The notes under the pieces were generated by a model. That model saw only the letters and a list, made by a program, of their open reading frames with translations. It did not search any database and was not told the origin of the DNA. The translations under genes were made by a program, and so were the position numbers. DNA of 64,000 nt. Origin: Zeugodacus cucurbitae. Lineage: Eukaryota; Arthropoda; Insecta; Diptera; Tephritidae. This document shows, piece by piece, positions 25,101-37,300 of this stretch (position 1 is the stretch's first letter; each line of letters begins with the position of its first letter). The stretch spans positions 16,134,501 through 16,198,500 of the forward strand of contig NC_071668.1 in NCBI RefSeq assembly GCF_028554725.1. Reading direction: 5' to 3'.

Positions 25101-26165
25101 ATTCATTCGGCTACATTAAGTGCCTATACCAGTGTGACACTTTCAAAAAAATCCGACTTTTTTAATATTATTTGCATATTCGATAGTTTATGTTTCCAAA
25201 AAATATCCTGTGAAAGCGGATCTGTTGTCGTATCTTGAATATTTTTTGAATGACAGCATGTTTTAACCTAAACACAAAGACATTTTTTTCGTAACTACGC
25301 CATTTTTTTAATTTTTTATAATTTTTCGTAACAAATCGTAGGTCATTGTATAGGAAACACCTCAAATTTTATAATCGTTTTAATTTTTGTTTGTTTCAGC
25401 TACTCATTCGAACGGAATCAAGTCAGCAGTTGGGGAACTTTTTTTTGACACCTCCAAAAACAACACATAACTCTGCTATTTTTCTATATTTTTGTAAAAA
25501 AAAAATCTTAAAATATAGCTGAAAATATACCTTATTATGTCCAAATAATTTCGAATCATTCGATCGAGTACTCTCTTAAACAAAAAAAATCATGAAAATC
25601 GCCTAATTTTCCATGGGTTACACTGGTATAGCCCCTTAACGTTGTCGCCTTCAAAATAATCCACTTTCGATAACATACATTTCTGCCAACGCTTCTTCCA
25701 ATCGTCGAAACACTTCTTAAACTCGATTTTTCGGATACCTTTTACATAGATTGCCGTTATTTTGTGAACACACCTCGTATATAAAAAAGACACTAAGCCA
25801 CCGATGGTATTTAAACTATAATTCTGTTGTAAAAATGATTTTTCTCCCTAATAAATTATTTACAGATTTCAAAGAGATGCTTGAAATCGCATAAATTTGT
25901 CCCAATCATTGGAAATTTTATTTTTTGATTTTTTTCTTATTATACTAATTAAAAACAAAAAAACTATAAGCGATTAAGTTTCGCATTATCAGTTGTCAGC
26001 CTACGTAAGCTAGCTATTGCACTACATAAAAAATACAAATATATTTCGTATGTATGTATGTACACATTTGATAGCCTCTTCAAACAAAATCCCAACTCAC
26101 CCAGACAATTTGCTTTCAAAGTCAGCCAAAGAGGCAATCACAGGCACTACACGCTTCTCAGGCAT
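22114..26165 (-). CDS. TPP: Trehalose-6-phosphate phosphatase, copy 2
   Basis: Four exons on the minus strand: 26101-26165, 22469-22983, 22308-22414 and 22114-22245, joining to 819 bases (272 aa plus stop). Introns are 3,117, 54 and 62 bases. Start MPEKRVVPVI. Motifs: LLLDYDGT with Asp35/Asp37, SGR at 75-77, GNHGLEIE at about 95-102, NWNKG with Lys193, and GDDTTDED with Asp220/Asp224. Cytosolic by absence of a signal sequence; an in-frame TAA lies in the leader, so no longer N-terminus can be read without another splice. It is very like copy 3 (shared MPEKR start, GTRHDYALP, HGFRANQAH, FRLARQ), so the two are recent tandem duplicates. An ATG at 23,004-23,006 could start inside intron 1, but the acceptor at 22,984-22,985 and the 65-base first exon common to all three copies argue for the start given. 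Confidence 0.96.
25052..25777 (-). mobile_element. Mariner-family relic split by a TTAA element
   Basis: In intron 1 of TPP copy 2. Outer ends CGAGTGTATCCAAAAAATAA (left) and TTTTGTGAACACACCTCG (right) are inverted repeats with TA flanks. On the minus strand between 25,640 and about 25,745 it reads FKKCFDDWKKRWQKCML then DYFEGDN, the C-terminal part of a mariner transposase. Everything upstream of that is deleted. The TTAA-flanked element at 25,120-25,635 lies inside it. Confidence 0.75.
25116..25639. mobile_element. TTAA-flanked MITE (piggyBac-like), copy A
   Basis: Inverted ends: GTGCCTATACCAGTGTGACA at the left and GTTACACTGGTATAGCCCC at the right, with TTAA at 25,116-25,119 and 25,636-25,639. 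The body is about 516 bases with no coding frame. The inner text matches the 49.5-kb copy in opposite orientation. TTAA duplications are the mark of the piggyBac superfamily; assignment is by target site only. Confidence 0.75.
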
Positions 26166-26403
26166 TTCGTATATATATAGCGTGTTTGTTGTTGTTGTAG
26201 ATGCTTGTTATAAAATAGCTGCAACCGGCGTGCTTGAAAAGGAAATTGTAATAATTTTTGGAAATATCTTAATGAAACAGATTTTTTATAAAAATTTTTA
26301 ATTATTAAATTGTTAAATTATTAAATTGTTTAAATAATTATTTTTTCTCAAGCTAAAAATCACCGAAAAACCTACCAAGTGCGCTTTTCGGAATATAATC
26401 AAC

Positions 26404-26441
26404 AACTGAGCTCGCGTTGCTCAAAATGTAGCCTTTAAAGC
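26404..26441 (-). promoter_or_regulatory. TPP copy 2 core promoter (TATA-like plus initiator)
   Basis: On the minus strand TTTAAAG spans 26,440-26,434 and the initiator TCAGTTG spans 26,410-26,404, with the likely +1 A at 26,408. The 32-base spacing is what a TATA/Inr pair needs. The same arrangement, with similar text between the elements, is found upstream of TPP copy 3. Confidence 0.55.
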
Positions 26442-28030
26442 TCAACTATTTAGTTTTATTATTTGCTGAATAGGAATATATGCGTATATATGTATGTACA
26501 TGTGTATAAATTTATTTAATGTATATTTTAGAGAGCCTAAACAGAACTTATCACCAACAGCGAAGTAAACAAAAACCACAAATACAATCGGAGTCATCAT
26601 CGGCTCGCACCGTTATCACAATCAAACAAAACTAACACTATAAACACACAAACCATAATTGAATATTTGAGTATGTTTGAGTATCTTACTTGTATTTGAA
26701 GTGGCTTTTGAGTGCACCACCCACCAACACGAAGTTACATAGAAAGCTCATTTATAAGCTCTAATGCATAGCAAAAACAGGCATTGATAATTCCAACACA
26801 ACACGATGACACCTGTAATTCCACTCAAGTTTGCTTTTAATCACATTGAATACTCAATTCACCTTTACTGCACTCAAAAATCACACAGTTAAGCTATAAC
26901 ATATTCACTTAATGTTAATTATACGCCTAGTGGGACTCGATATCTGATAAATTAGCGGCACTTGCTGTCGATAATTATACTACAATGTTTAAAGAAGAAA
27001 TCGTAGAGAAGAATTATAACGAGAGGATCGAAGCGCTAGGTCTTTATCGCCAACTAGGATAGAACTTGAAGTACTCGAATCGAATAGCTTGAAGCCGAAG
27101 TATATAGTTCACTGTAATGATAAACTAGTATTTCAATAGTGCCAAGAATCGTCCAGACCAATTGCCAAGTCAACCAAAAATATCATTAAAGTATCAATCG
27201 ACGCGTCTTGGTCCATAGACTCGCCATCTCAATAATAGTTATAGTATGAGGTTCCTATATATTTTAAATATCAACGCATAACAAAATAATCAAGAAAAGA
27301 ATTCTCATGAAAAAACAACTTAGAAAATATCGTCGGAACAACACTTTAAGGTTAAGAGAAACGAAGCCGTAATCGAAATCAGTTTCGATATATATTCTGA
27401 ACTATTAGACCTTGAAAAACTGTAAATGATATAAACAATCTTTTGACAATCCATTAAGACCCAAAAAACTACAGAAAGACATGATCGATAGATAACATTC
27501 CCTACCAAAATAAATGGATAAAACAAACTGCAAAGGTAGAAATGTAACAGCTCCCGAATCAAGCAAACTAAGTACGATCAGCTCATATAAAGCATGTAAA
27601 TGATAATAATATTTTCTAATATAACGAAATACAGTCAAAACTTTCTTTCCCACCCGTTTTCAATGAAAATGAGATCTACTAAACATATATTATCACTAGT
27701 TAGTTCGTGATCGAATACTTTCATGAGACCTCTTGAGTATCTCGAGAACAGTGTACTGGAGAGAGATACTCATAGAGTTTCCTACTCAAAACCCCTACAA
27801 TTTTTTATAATTTTTTATGTAATTTATTACCAATGATATATATTTGGTTTTTTATTTTAACAAAAATATCAATTTGTATAAATCTAAATAACCTAAATAG
27901 CACTTATATACTATACTTGTATGTATTCACTATATCAAAAATTATCAGCCCACAATTTTGATAAGCTTATAGTCTTAATATTTATAGATTTTCTAATAAA
28001 CTACAGTAATTTCGCAAACTGGACTAGAAA
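26442..28030. other. Intergenic DNA between TPP copies 2 and 3
   Basis: The part at about 26,520-26,640 resembles 31,420-31,530 upstream of TPP copy 3, so it belongs to the duplicated upstream region. The remainder is AT-rich with no exon recognised. Confidence 0.45.
27851..27856 (-). terminator. TPP copy 3 polyadenylation signal
   Basis: TTTATT on the plus strand, AATAAA on the minus strand, about 175 bases past the TPP copy 3 stop. Confidence 0.45.
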
Positions 28031-30846
28031 CTAATCGGTATAAGTATTTCTTATCCATTTCAGCAAGTCCTCCACGACATCCTGCCGCGCTAAACGGAAG
28101 TCGGCGTAGGTCTGGATTTCAGGATCTACCGAGACACGGAATGATTTGCTGGCACCTTGCAGTAACTGAATGGCAATACATAATATACATATGTTAAAAA
28201 TACTTTGTTCTTTGAGAGTAAAATTTAAATAGTTACCCGCATGGCATCCTCATCGGTGTTGTCATCGCCGGCGAATATCACTTTAATTTGATCAGCCCAA
28301 TTGTCGCCGAAACGGTCCTTCAATATGAGCAGCGCCGCTTCTCCTTTATTCCAATTCACTGGCGGCTTTGCCTCAATCGCTTCATGCGCTTGATTCGCAC
28401 GAAAACCATGCTTCTCAACTATCCGTATGGCCAATTGCTTCTGCTCCTCAGAGATGTCGGCGGGTACGTCACGATAGTGATAGGTCAACGAGACTTTCTT
28501 ATCTTCAATCCAAGCACCGTTCTTCTGCACATTATCCATCAGTTCTTTCACCATTGGCGCATAGTGTTTCTGCAGCTCAGTGGGGAGCGCATAATCGTGA
28601 CGCGTACCATTGCCACTCTCAATTTCCAAGCCGTGATTGCCCGCGTAAGTGATGCCTTTGATACCGACGCGTGATTGTACATCGCGTAGTCCACGTCCAG
28701 AGATAATGGACAAAAAGATTTGTGGGTGTAGCGCTAAACGATTCAACAGCTTTTCCATATCCACATTCATGAATGTGTTCTTTGGATTGTCGGCAATGGC
28801 GGCCAGTGTGCCATCGTAGTCCAGTAGTAGTGCGAGTTTTGTTTTCTCATTTAAATAACTGGATGAGAACGTTTAAGTGATAAGAAAGAGATTTTATTTG
28901 AAATACTTTTACAAAATGGCGTAACAATTAGCGAGCGAGTTTAAGGCCTTAAAATATGCGATTCCCCAAACTTTGAAGAGTGTCGAATCGAACAAGCAAC
29001 TGACACAAATCGATTAGATACTACATAACAACCGTTTTTACAATTTTTGAACATTTTCTATTATTGAATACAACTTGATAACTTTGTTGTTACTTTCTTA
29101 TATAAATTCATATTCCTATTATACTTTAAGAATTATTTGTAGTTAGATCTGCATAAATAGTCGTATAATATTTGTGCGTATTTATTTTCTTATTTTACTT
29201 TCGCTTTTCATCGTCTTTCAGTTATTGTTTACTTGTTAACTTGATCCCTTTGTTTATGAAACTAGGTCATTGACCGAATAGGTTTCCCTATATCAAACAG
29301 GTGTTCAACGCTCCTTAGTATATATACATATATTAGATACAGTTACATATTATATATATTTATTGGTGAAAATATGTACATATGTATGCTTGTTTACGTT
29401 CTTGTAAATATTTACAAATTTATTTTAATGATATGTCAAGGTTAAGTCAGTTGGTAAACAAAACTTTCCCTTCAAGGTTAGCGTCACGCTAGGATATATG
29501 TATGTATACCGTATATTTGTGGTGTTGGTATCAATGGCCTCTCACTGCTCAAATACTATGTTCGGTGGGCTATATTAAACTAATTCCTCATTTAGGGATA
29601 AAAAGTTGAGAAGAGCAGAAGAGTAAAAACAAAGAATCTCTTCTATAAGTACTGAAAACTTTTTGAGTATCTACGGTCACTTTTAAACTCGAAGCCATTG
29701 GAAGGAAAAAGAAATCAATACTCAAAACATTGAACAGTTTGGAACTTTTGTAGAACCACCAAACTATATAAAAAGTATAAAACTAAAAATCATATCTGAA
29801 CATTTGAATATATAGGTGATATGAGTTACAAACATCAAAAAACGGTTTTGATAATTCACGATTTTCGTTCATTAAGATCTCACACTTCATTGATTTTTCA
29901 TTAACAATACTATGATGATGCCACAGCCTCCATATTTGCCAGACATGACTTCGTGTGGCTTTTTCCCATTTCCAAAATTAGAGAGAACTCTAAGAGGCCT
30001 TTGGCTAGAAAGATCCAAAGCCTATCCCACAAATCTAATTTGAGAAGTATTGACCCTACGCTCCAACAGGAGTTAAAGAATTATTATATATATTCGAATG
30101 GGACTATGTTAAAGGCAACAATATTAATGTAGACGTATGAATAACCACTTTTTTCAAAAAACGAAAATCACCGTTATTTTTCTTAACACACCTCGTTTAT
30201 AAAAGAATTAAATTATATAATTCTGTGTGAAATCTGAAGAATCAATCCTAGTTTACATAGCGAATATAACCAACAAAATAATTCGAGCAGAGTAAAATGA
30301 AGACATAAATAGATATTTTTAGATTAGATTAACAAATAAACGTTTCATTACAATTTCTTAAATTAATAAAATAAAAAGAATAGCATTGATTTTTAACATA
30401 TTCATTTACATTATCATTCATTTTTTACATATTCGAAACTATTTAACAAAAAACTCAAAAAAGTCCTCAACTATTTAAAACCTTTTCTTAACACATAACT
30501 AACGAAAAAATTATAAATTATTTTGATTTTTTAATTTTTTTTTTTTGTGATAAAATAATGAAAATTACAAAATTTTAAACTAAATAATAAATGAATATGA
30601 TTTTTAAAATGCGAGGACATATAGATATTATATTTAATAGCTATTAGATCTAAAAGCCAATTTATGCACCTTTTTTATTGGAACGTAGTTAAGAAAATCT
30701 TTTTAAGCCCACTCTCGCTACTAACTATTTAAATATTCTTTAATACAACTCACGGATTCCTTAGATTTCATAGATACTCACCCCGGCAATTTACATTCGA
30801 AATCCTCCAAAGAAGAAATCACTGGCGCTATGCGTTTCTCTGGCAT
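28031..30846 (-). CDS. TPP: Trehalose-6-phosphate phosphatase, copy 3 (short form)
   Basis: Three exons on the minus strand: 30782-30846, 28237-28858 and 28031-28165, joining to 822 bases (273 aa plus stop). Introns are 1,923 and 71 bases. Start MPEKRIAPVI. Motifs sit at the same residue numbers as in copy 2: Asp35/Asp37 in DYDGTLAA, SGR at 75-77, Lys193 in NWNKG, Asp220/Asp224 in GDDNTDED. It lacks the intron that copies 1 and 2 have after the NWNKG lysine. This short form would be cytosolic and start from the proximal promoter near 31.28 kb. The reading frame continues open upstream of the ATG to a splice acceptor at 31,008-31,009, which supports a longer second form (see the extension entry). 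The catalytic core is intact. Confidence 0.95.
29860..30195 (+). mobile_element. Mariner-family relic, transposase C-terminal third
   Basis: In intron 1 of TPP copy 3. Broken frames read PPYLPDMTSCGFFPFPKL (the PPYSPDLAPCDFFLFP motif of mariner transposases, with the catalytic Asp replaced by Gly) and WDYVKGNNINVD near the tail. The right end, TTAACACACCTCG at about 30,183-30,195, matches the inverted repeats of the other mariner relics here. The left inverted repeat is degraded. Confidence 0.65.
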
Positions 30847-31007
30847 TTTATTGCTGTTGCTGCTGTTGCTATTGCAACTACTACTTGCTGCTGCAAAATT
30901 ACTGCTACTTGCAATGTATGAGCGCTTCACAAGATTAGCGGTGGCGGTGGCGCGTGTTGGCGACCGTGATACCAGCAAAACCAATGGCAAAATTCGTAGA
31001 AGACGCA
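30847..31007 (-). CDS. Alternative N-terminal coding segment of TPP copy 3 (targeting peptide)
   Basis: The 161 bases just upstream of the MPEKR codons are open in the same frame: two bases (TG) plus 53 codons. A splice acceptor, TGTGTGTTACAG, with a pyrimidine-rich tract precedes them. If joined to the exon ending in A at 38,891, the junction makes ATG and the product starts MRLLRILPLVLLVSRS, then a Ser/Thr/Ala/Asn-rich stretch with several Arg/Lys and no acidic residue up to MPEKR. This looks like a secretory signal peptide; a mitochondrial presequence is also possible. The long form would be 327 aa before cleavage. No ATG exists in this frame without splicing. Seen: the open frame, acceptor, donor and phase fit. 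Inferred: that the junction is used. Confidence 0.55.
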
Positions 31008-31274
31008 CTGTAACACACACGTAGTTGGGGGATGGAGTGAAAATATTTGATTATTTTGTAATTATTTTCAAAAGCGTTAAGACACAACTTATTAGTGAAT
31101 TAGATGCGATCAATTGCAATTGATTTTTATTCGTATATTATTGAAAAGAAAAAATATTCCACACAATTTTTTTGACTAATTCTTCTATCAAATATCCTTG
31201 GAGCACCACTAATCATAAATTAAAGCCGAAAATATAATATTTCACTGAATGTTCGTATCGAAAGTGTATTGAAA

Positions 31275-31312
31275 TACTGAAGTTAGTGTTGCTTAACCGA
31301 AGGCTTTTAAAT
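31275..31312 (-). promoter_or_regulatory. TPP copy 3 proximal core promoter
   Basis: On the minus strand TTTAAAAG spans 31,311-31,304 and the initiator TCAGTA spans 31,280-31,275, with +1 near 31,278. This is the same order and spacing as in TPP copy 2, with related sequence between (GGTTAAGCAACAC versus GAGCAACGCGAG). It would give the short, cytosolic form. Confidence 0.45.
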
Positions 31313-31319
31313 CTCAACT

Positions 31320-34300
31320 GTCCAGCCAGATCGTTTACTAAATTTATTCTACATGCATGCAAATATATTTACAATTGTTGATATGCAAACAAGTGAGTGA
31401 ATTTCATGCGACGCAGCAATATTTTGCTCAGAACTCAACCTCAATAACAACACCAACAATAAGTAAAAACAACACTACAAATGGACTCATCATTGATGAA
31501 AAGTCCACAAGAATATAAAACAACAAACAAAAACTCACACACATACAAACAAATATGCCGAGTACACGAACAAATAGAGTGATATCAAATGTGCTCATTC
31601 GAAGTTATAATCATATTTATGTATGTATGTAAATTTGCGAAAAATTAGAATAAATAAGAGGAATTCCCTTCTAATAGCACTACAAAAACAAAATACCAAA
31701 ACGAGCATTTATCACACGCATTTGTTTTTATTTTTTGTTTGAGTGCCACTCATACGCTGCTCATATCAACTCAGTGTCATATTGAGTTGAGTGTACATTC
31801 AGCGGGAACGAAGTCCACTGCTATGTGCGACACACTACATTCACGAGCATCTGCGTTGTCTTCAGATAAACTTTGTCTGCTGGCATGCCAAAAATAACGG
31901 TGCAACGTCATCGGTCGAGACACTCAAGATTACCTTTTGCTGTCTGGTTGGGTGTTATCAAAGCGAGCACACTCAATTGCTCGTGCTTATATGAAATATC
32001 AATTATACGCCACGTACGACCACGCTGAATATCAAATGCTCGAACAGCCAGCGAACACGCGTCCTCTAATTGCTGGGTGGTGGTGGTGGCGGTTGAGTAA
32101 TTAAAATATTTTTGCGTATATTTTATGGGTACTTAGCGATATGAGATTATTATATATTAAGGATTTTTTTTTCGCAATGAAAGGGAGAATTCATTAATTG
32201 AAAAAACTAAATTGGTGTCAAACGATTTTTGGTTCACATAGTTTCTTAAGTAAAACTAAAAAAATAACCGAAATGGTTATCACATATTTCAAAACCATAC
32301 TTAAGCCGAAATAAAACCACAACATAATATATTTCGTAAAAGAATGCTAACGAAGGTTATTTAAACAAAAAAAATAAATATACGAAAATATTATTTGAAG
32401 AGCTTATCAAATGCCTCAAGTAAACGATAATTCTTCGAAAACAAAATAATAGATAAAAGAGGTAGGAGTTAGTTATGGGTATAGGTATTTCAGCCATAAT
32501 GGCAACGCCGGATAATTTTCCGGACGGACTGAGAAAGTGAAAGCCAAGGTGCTACATTTGTAAGTTCTGAGATAGTTCCACTTCACTATACTATGTATTC
32601 TAGACAACTTCGACACTACGGATCAGGAAAAATTTTGTATCTTTTTACATGGATCCAATTGGACCTTGATCAGTTTCTTCACCTATCATTGTTTTAGAAT
32701 CTGAGGTTGCACAATTTGAAAAGCTTCTAATGAAATAGTAAATTGAAATAGGGTAGCCTGCCTTAATGGATTTCTCAGCAAGGCTTAATGTAATTAATTA
32801 AAAACACGAAATATATGTAGATAAATTGATATATATATGGCATTGCCACCTGATTTGAGAAATAAAAATAAAAATTATAAAAAAAATATTTAGGAATAAT
32901 TAGAAATATAATTATGGCTTAAACGACAATTAAATTAGAAGAAAAGTTGCAATTTCTTGCTGCTAAATGGTAACAGTATTATTCAGCAACTAAATTAGCT
33001 GATTGTGGCATATGTCGGCAGTAGACTCATAGTAAGAGCAGATTCAATTTGTAAAAATAGACAAATAATAGTAAGAACGAAAAAAAACCAAAAATACATA
33101 AATAAATAAAAAGGAAAAAAATGATTAAAATGTTTTATATTTTTTTTTGTATTTATTTATATGTTAATAGTTAAAAAAATTCAAAAATTGGAAAATTTGA
33201 AAAAGTTGAAAAAAGGAAACAAAATATTTTATATTTTTTTTGTATTTATTTATTTTTTTATTTTATAAATATTTTTATATACGCATTTAAGTACTTCCAT
33301 TTAACTTTGTCAAGTCATTCACAAACAACCTTCACTCACAGAATACAACACGCAATTGTGAATATAAATTCAAATAAACTCAACTTAAATTTCTGGGAAT
33401 TTTTCCACATTTAAATTTTATTGGTCTGGCTTTGGGGAGAATCCCCAAAAATTTAGCAATTGTCAGTCTAATTTAGTAATTTCGCAAAATTATCACAATT
33501 GTGTGATAAAAGTAAAACACTTGTGTGATAAGTATATAAAAAAATCACTTTAAAATATTTTACCCACCAAGAGATTTGATCTGATTTCACTAAAGTCGTC
33601 ACTTTCTAACAATTTTATTTTTTTTCACTGTGTTAAATTCAGCAATTGTCAAACTGATACACTTATGCTATAACACTGCACATTTATGAAATTTTGTTAA
33701 TTGAATTTAAATTAAATAACTATTTTACTATATTTCAAATTGTTTTAAACTTTCAATTGAGCTGCTGGAGGCAACAGTTAGCGTGCGACCGTCCCCAACT
33801 CAATGCAAGAACCGTAAATGCGGGAATTCTGGTCACATACTTCTGTTTTATATTAAACCACAAGTGTTGGGAGCAATTAAACATGCGTATATCAAAAAAA
33901 TTGCATCCACATTTGTAGGCTCATAAATATACGAGTATATATGTTCCACATTATATAAATTATGTATTTATGCCTGCTTTGATACCGGAACTTACTGGCA
34001 CAAAGAGTCAAAGCACAAAAGTATTGCAAAATCTGTCAAGATCAGTAAACAAAAGTGCAGCGTCGCACAAAAACGAAAAACAAAAAACAGAATCCAATAG
34101 AATCCACACAAAGCACAAAGTGAAAATGCTAAAAACCGTAAATTATATTTAATCTATTTAACTTCCATATATAATATTTGGATTAATATGTATATACATA
34201 TGTTTGTATGTACTCCTATTTACTAGTAATATATGTTTATATATGTTTGCATTGGTTTGGCACTAGGCCAATGTGCGTAGCATTAACCCCTTTACAGGAA

Positions 34301-37300
34301 ACACAAAAAACATGACATTGACACTTTGATAAATTTTTCCTCAGATAAAAAAATTCAATACATACATACATTTGGACAATATATGTAGAAATAGTGCCTA
34401 AATAGTAAAGCGGCGAAGAGCCTCCATGGCGGTCAACTTTGCTGAAAATAAGTACAGCAGTAAAGCATAATAATAAAATAATAAAAAACCTTCCCAGCGT
34501 GTCCCAAGAGAGCATACATGTAGGTTTTAGTTTGAATTTCGCAAGATCTTAAGTGACGTCATATTATCCATTTGCTTTGTGGAAGCTTTGAAAGTGCACT
34601 ATACAGAAATTCTCACTAAAGCAATTGGAAACAATGAAACGACGAATTATCTAGTCTCTAGCCAAGCAAGACGTCTGGTGTACGTCAAGTGTCAGAAAAC
34701 GAGCAAATTAGTTTGTTGAGACACTCAGAACCGAAATGATATAAGTTGGGAAGAGAAATGAACTCTTATTAGCTATATTAAAGCAGTGTATTCATGTCAC
34801 TCCACACTTTAAGCTCTATTTTTAACATTCTTCATCCAGAGTTCAACTTTATGATGTGTTAAAGTTCCCATAGTCTTCTTAGGAATCGTGTTTCAAATCA
34901 TTTAAGATATAAGATATTCGATAAATACTAATTTCATTCAATACAGATGGCAGTATGCTAATTAAATAGGCTTTGGGACTTTTTTTAGACGGAGTATATT
35001 ACGAAGTAGACTGATAATGAAATCTGAGAGCTGATCCAAAAGTCTTCCTAAACTAAATAAACTTTATAACATGAAGCTGAAAAATATCGGGAAATAAAGA
35101 TCGAAACTAAAAGAATGAAAATGAGTTTCAACTTGTCGTAAATTTCGGTGTTGCGAAGTGGCTACTGGGGTATTAATAGAATATTATAAAGCGACATCTA
35201 ATGATTCTGATCGGAAAAACTTTTCAAAACTTAGAAAGTCTAAGTTCTAGCGTCAGTTTAGTTGAAAAACAATTTCAATTTTATTTTGAAACGCATATTA
35301 TGGAAATGTTTACATTTTACAGTTTGATATTTCATATAGCCATGAAATGTATAGTTTTCGAAATTTATATGTTTACTTATTGGCTGAAAATTTGATTTTT
35401 TTTTACTATTTCAAAGTGAATTTTAAATATTTTTGGTTAGGTCTGTATGTACATATATGTATCGTTCGTATTTTTCTACGTTTGTGGTTTTACATGAAAA
35501 CAATATTTCGAAAATCATTGATATTAATTCCACTCAAATAAGATTTCTTGTACTCAATATTTGCACTCAAGACATTTCTTACAAAACATTCTTGTTCAAG
35601 AAAAACACTCAACTTCAGTAAATATGAATACAGTGTTCGAAAGTTCATTCCCTCAGTAAATATCCAATAATTTAAATTCTAGTATATCCTTCACAGCCGT
35701 ATTTTATTGCATTCACTTGCTTGTACAAATATATTTAGATGTGTGTACAATTATTTCCATCATGACTTGACCGCATGTCTGTTTTGTTTTCCAAAGTAAG
35801 ATTCGATGCAAATGTGTCGTGATCATAAAATGCTCAATGTTTGCACCATTTACACTGGCGGCCTGGCCAGTTTCTTTGTCTTTTACCTTCGAATTGTGAC
35901 TAATATTTGCACTAAGTATGTATGTATGCACTTATTAAATTGTGGCTATATTATGATAATATTATTGACGCCATCAAAAATAGATGTTCATTCTACTTTC
36001 ACGTGCATCGAGTCTGGTACGCTTAATAATACATTAACATTGGAATTTGAATGCATTGATCCAAAGTAATGTTGGGTTAGGTCGTTGTGGGGCTTTATTC
36101 GGTTTTATGGAGAACAAGTGTGATATAAATTTTATTTTTAAAACTCTCAAGTAGCAACAACAAATGTGAAACTGCTTGTGGATACTTGATTACACGAGCA
36201 ACCGAGTCGCGCTTCCTATAGTCGTACGCCAACCGCCTATTTAGGAGGAAAGCTTACTCAATGTATAGTTTATCTTCACTGTTAAGGGTTGTGGAGATCT
36301 CCTGAAACTTAGTCCGATCTTACCTACCTACTGCACTTCGAAACGTACAGACTTGGGCCTTATCCATCGAAGCAACTAAATGGGAGTTCTACAGTTCCCT
36401 TGTAGAAGCTGATAATAGAGGCTCCCAATGTGATATTAAATCGGATCGTACTACCTTTATATCGGAGAATACATGCTGTTGAAATTCGGCAAAAGCTGTT
36501 AAGGATTAAAATAGAGGTGATAGAGGGGGAACTGGGTTATTCTCGGTGAAATGGCTACCATACCACACCATTATCAGATATAAACAATTCATAATAATTA
36601 GTTTTGATTTTAAGGCAACAAAATATGGAATAGTCTCCTTAGAGCCACATAGGACTATCTCGGCACCTTTATGTTCAATAAATTGATAACCCGCATAACT
36701 TTAAAACCACCCGAGAAAATATCGTCGTGATAACAGATAACAAAGATTGCACGAGTAGGAACGAGCTCAAAACGAGTATCTGTTGGGGGACAATAATATG
36801 CTAAAACAAGTACAGTTGAGCTTCCATAACTTGAACTCTTGAATAGAAATCAATTTTCTTATAAATAACCTTTCATAACTCGAAGTCTCTCTAATCGATG
36901 ATTCGAGTTAGGAAAGTTCTACTGTATATATTAATAAATTTTATTTAACATTTTTAGATTATTGCTAAATTTAAATCGAAAACAATTGACTAAATTGCCA
37001 TGAAAAAAAATGTGTGCAGCATTATCTCCCACACTGGAGTCTCGTGCATCGTGCTATTGTTAGAAGCTTTGTACTACTTTGGCGTCATAGACGTGACGTC
37101 AAGCATTCTATTATACTTTAAATGTGCGATAACCTGATGGACTAAGTAATTAACAATCAGCCATGTGTCATGTAGTTGCTATTATTTTGAAATATGTATG
37201 TTGAAGTCATAGAACTCATGAAATCTATATTTAATGCAACATAATGACGGAAAACACTAAAATACACTCACAATTTTTTTAAAAAAGATTGAGGAATAAA

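Noticed and set aside
28288..28674. Plus-strand open frame of 128 codons
   Set aside because: Antisense shadow of TPP copy 3 exon 2.
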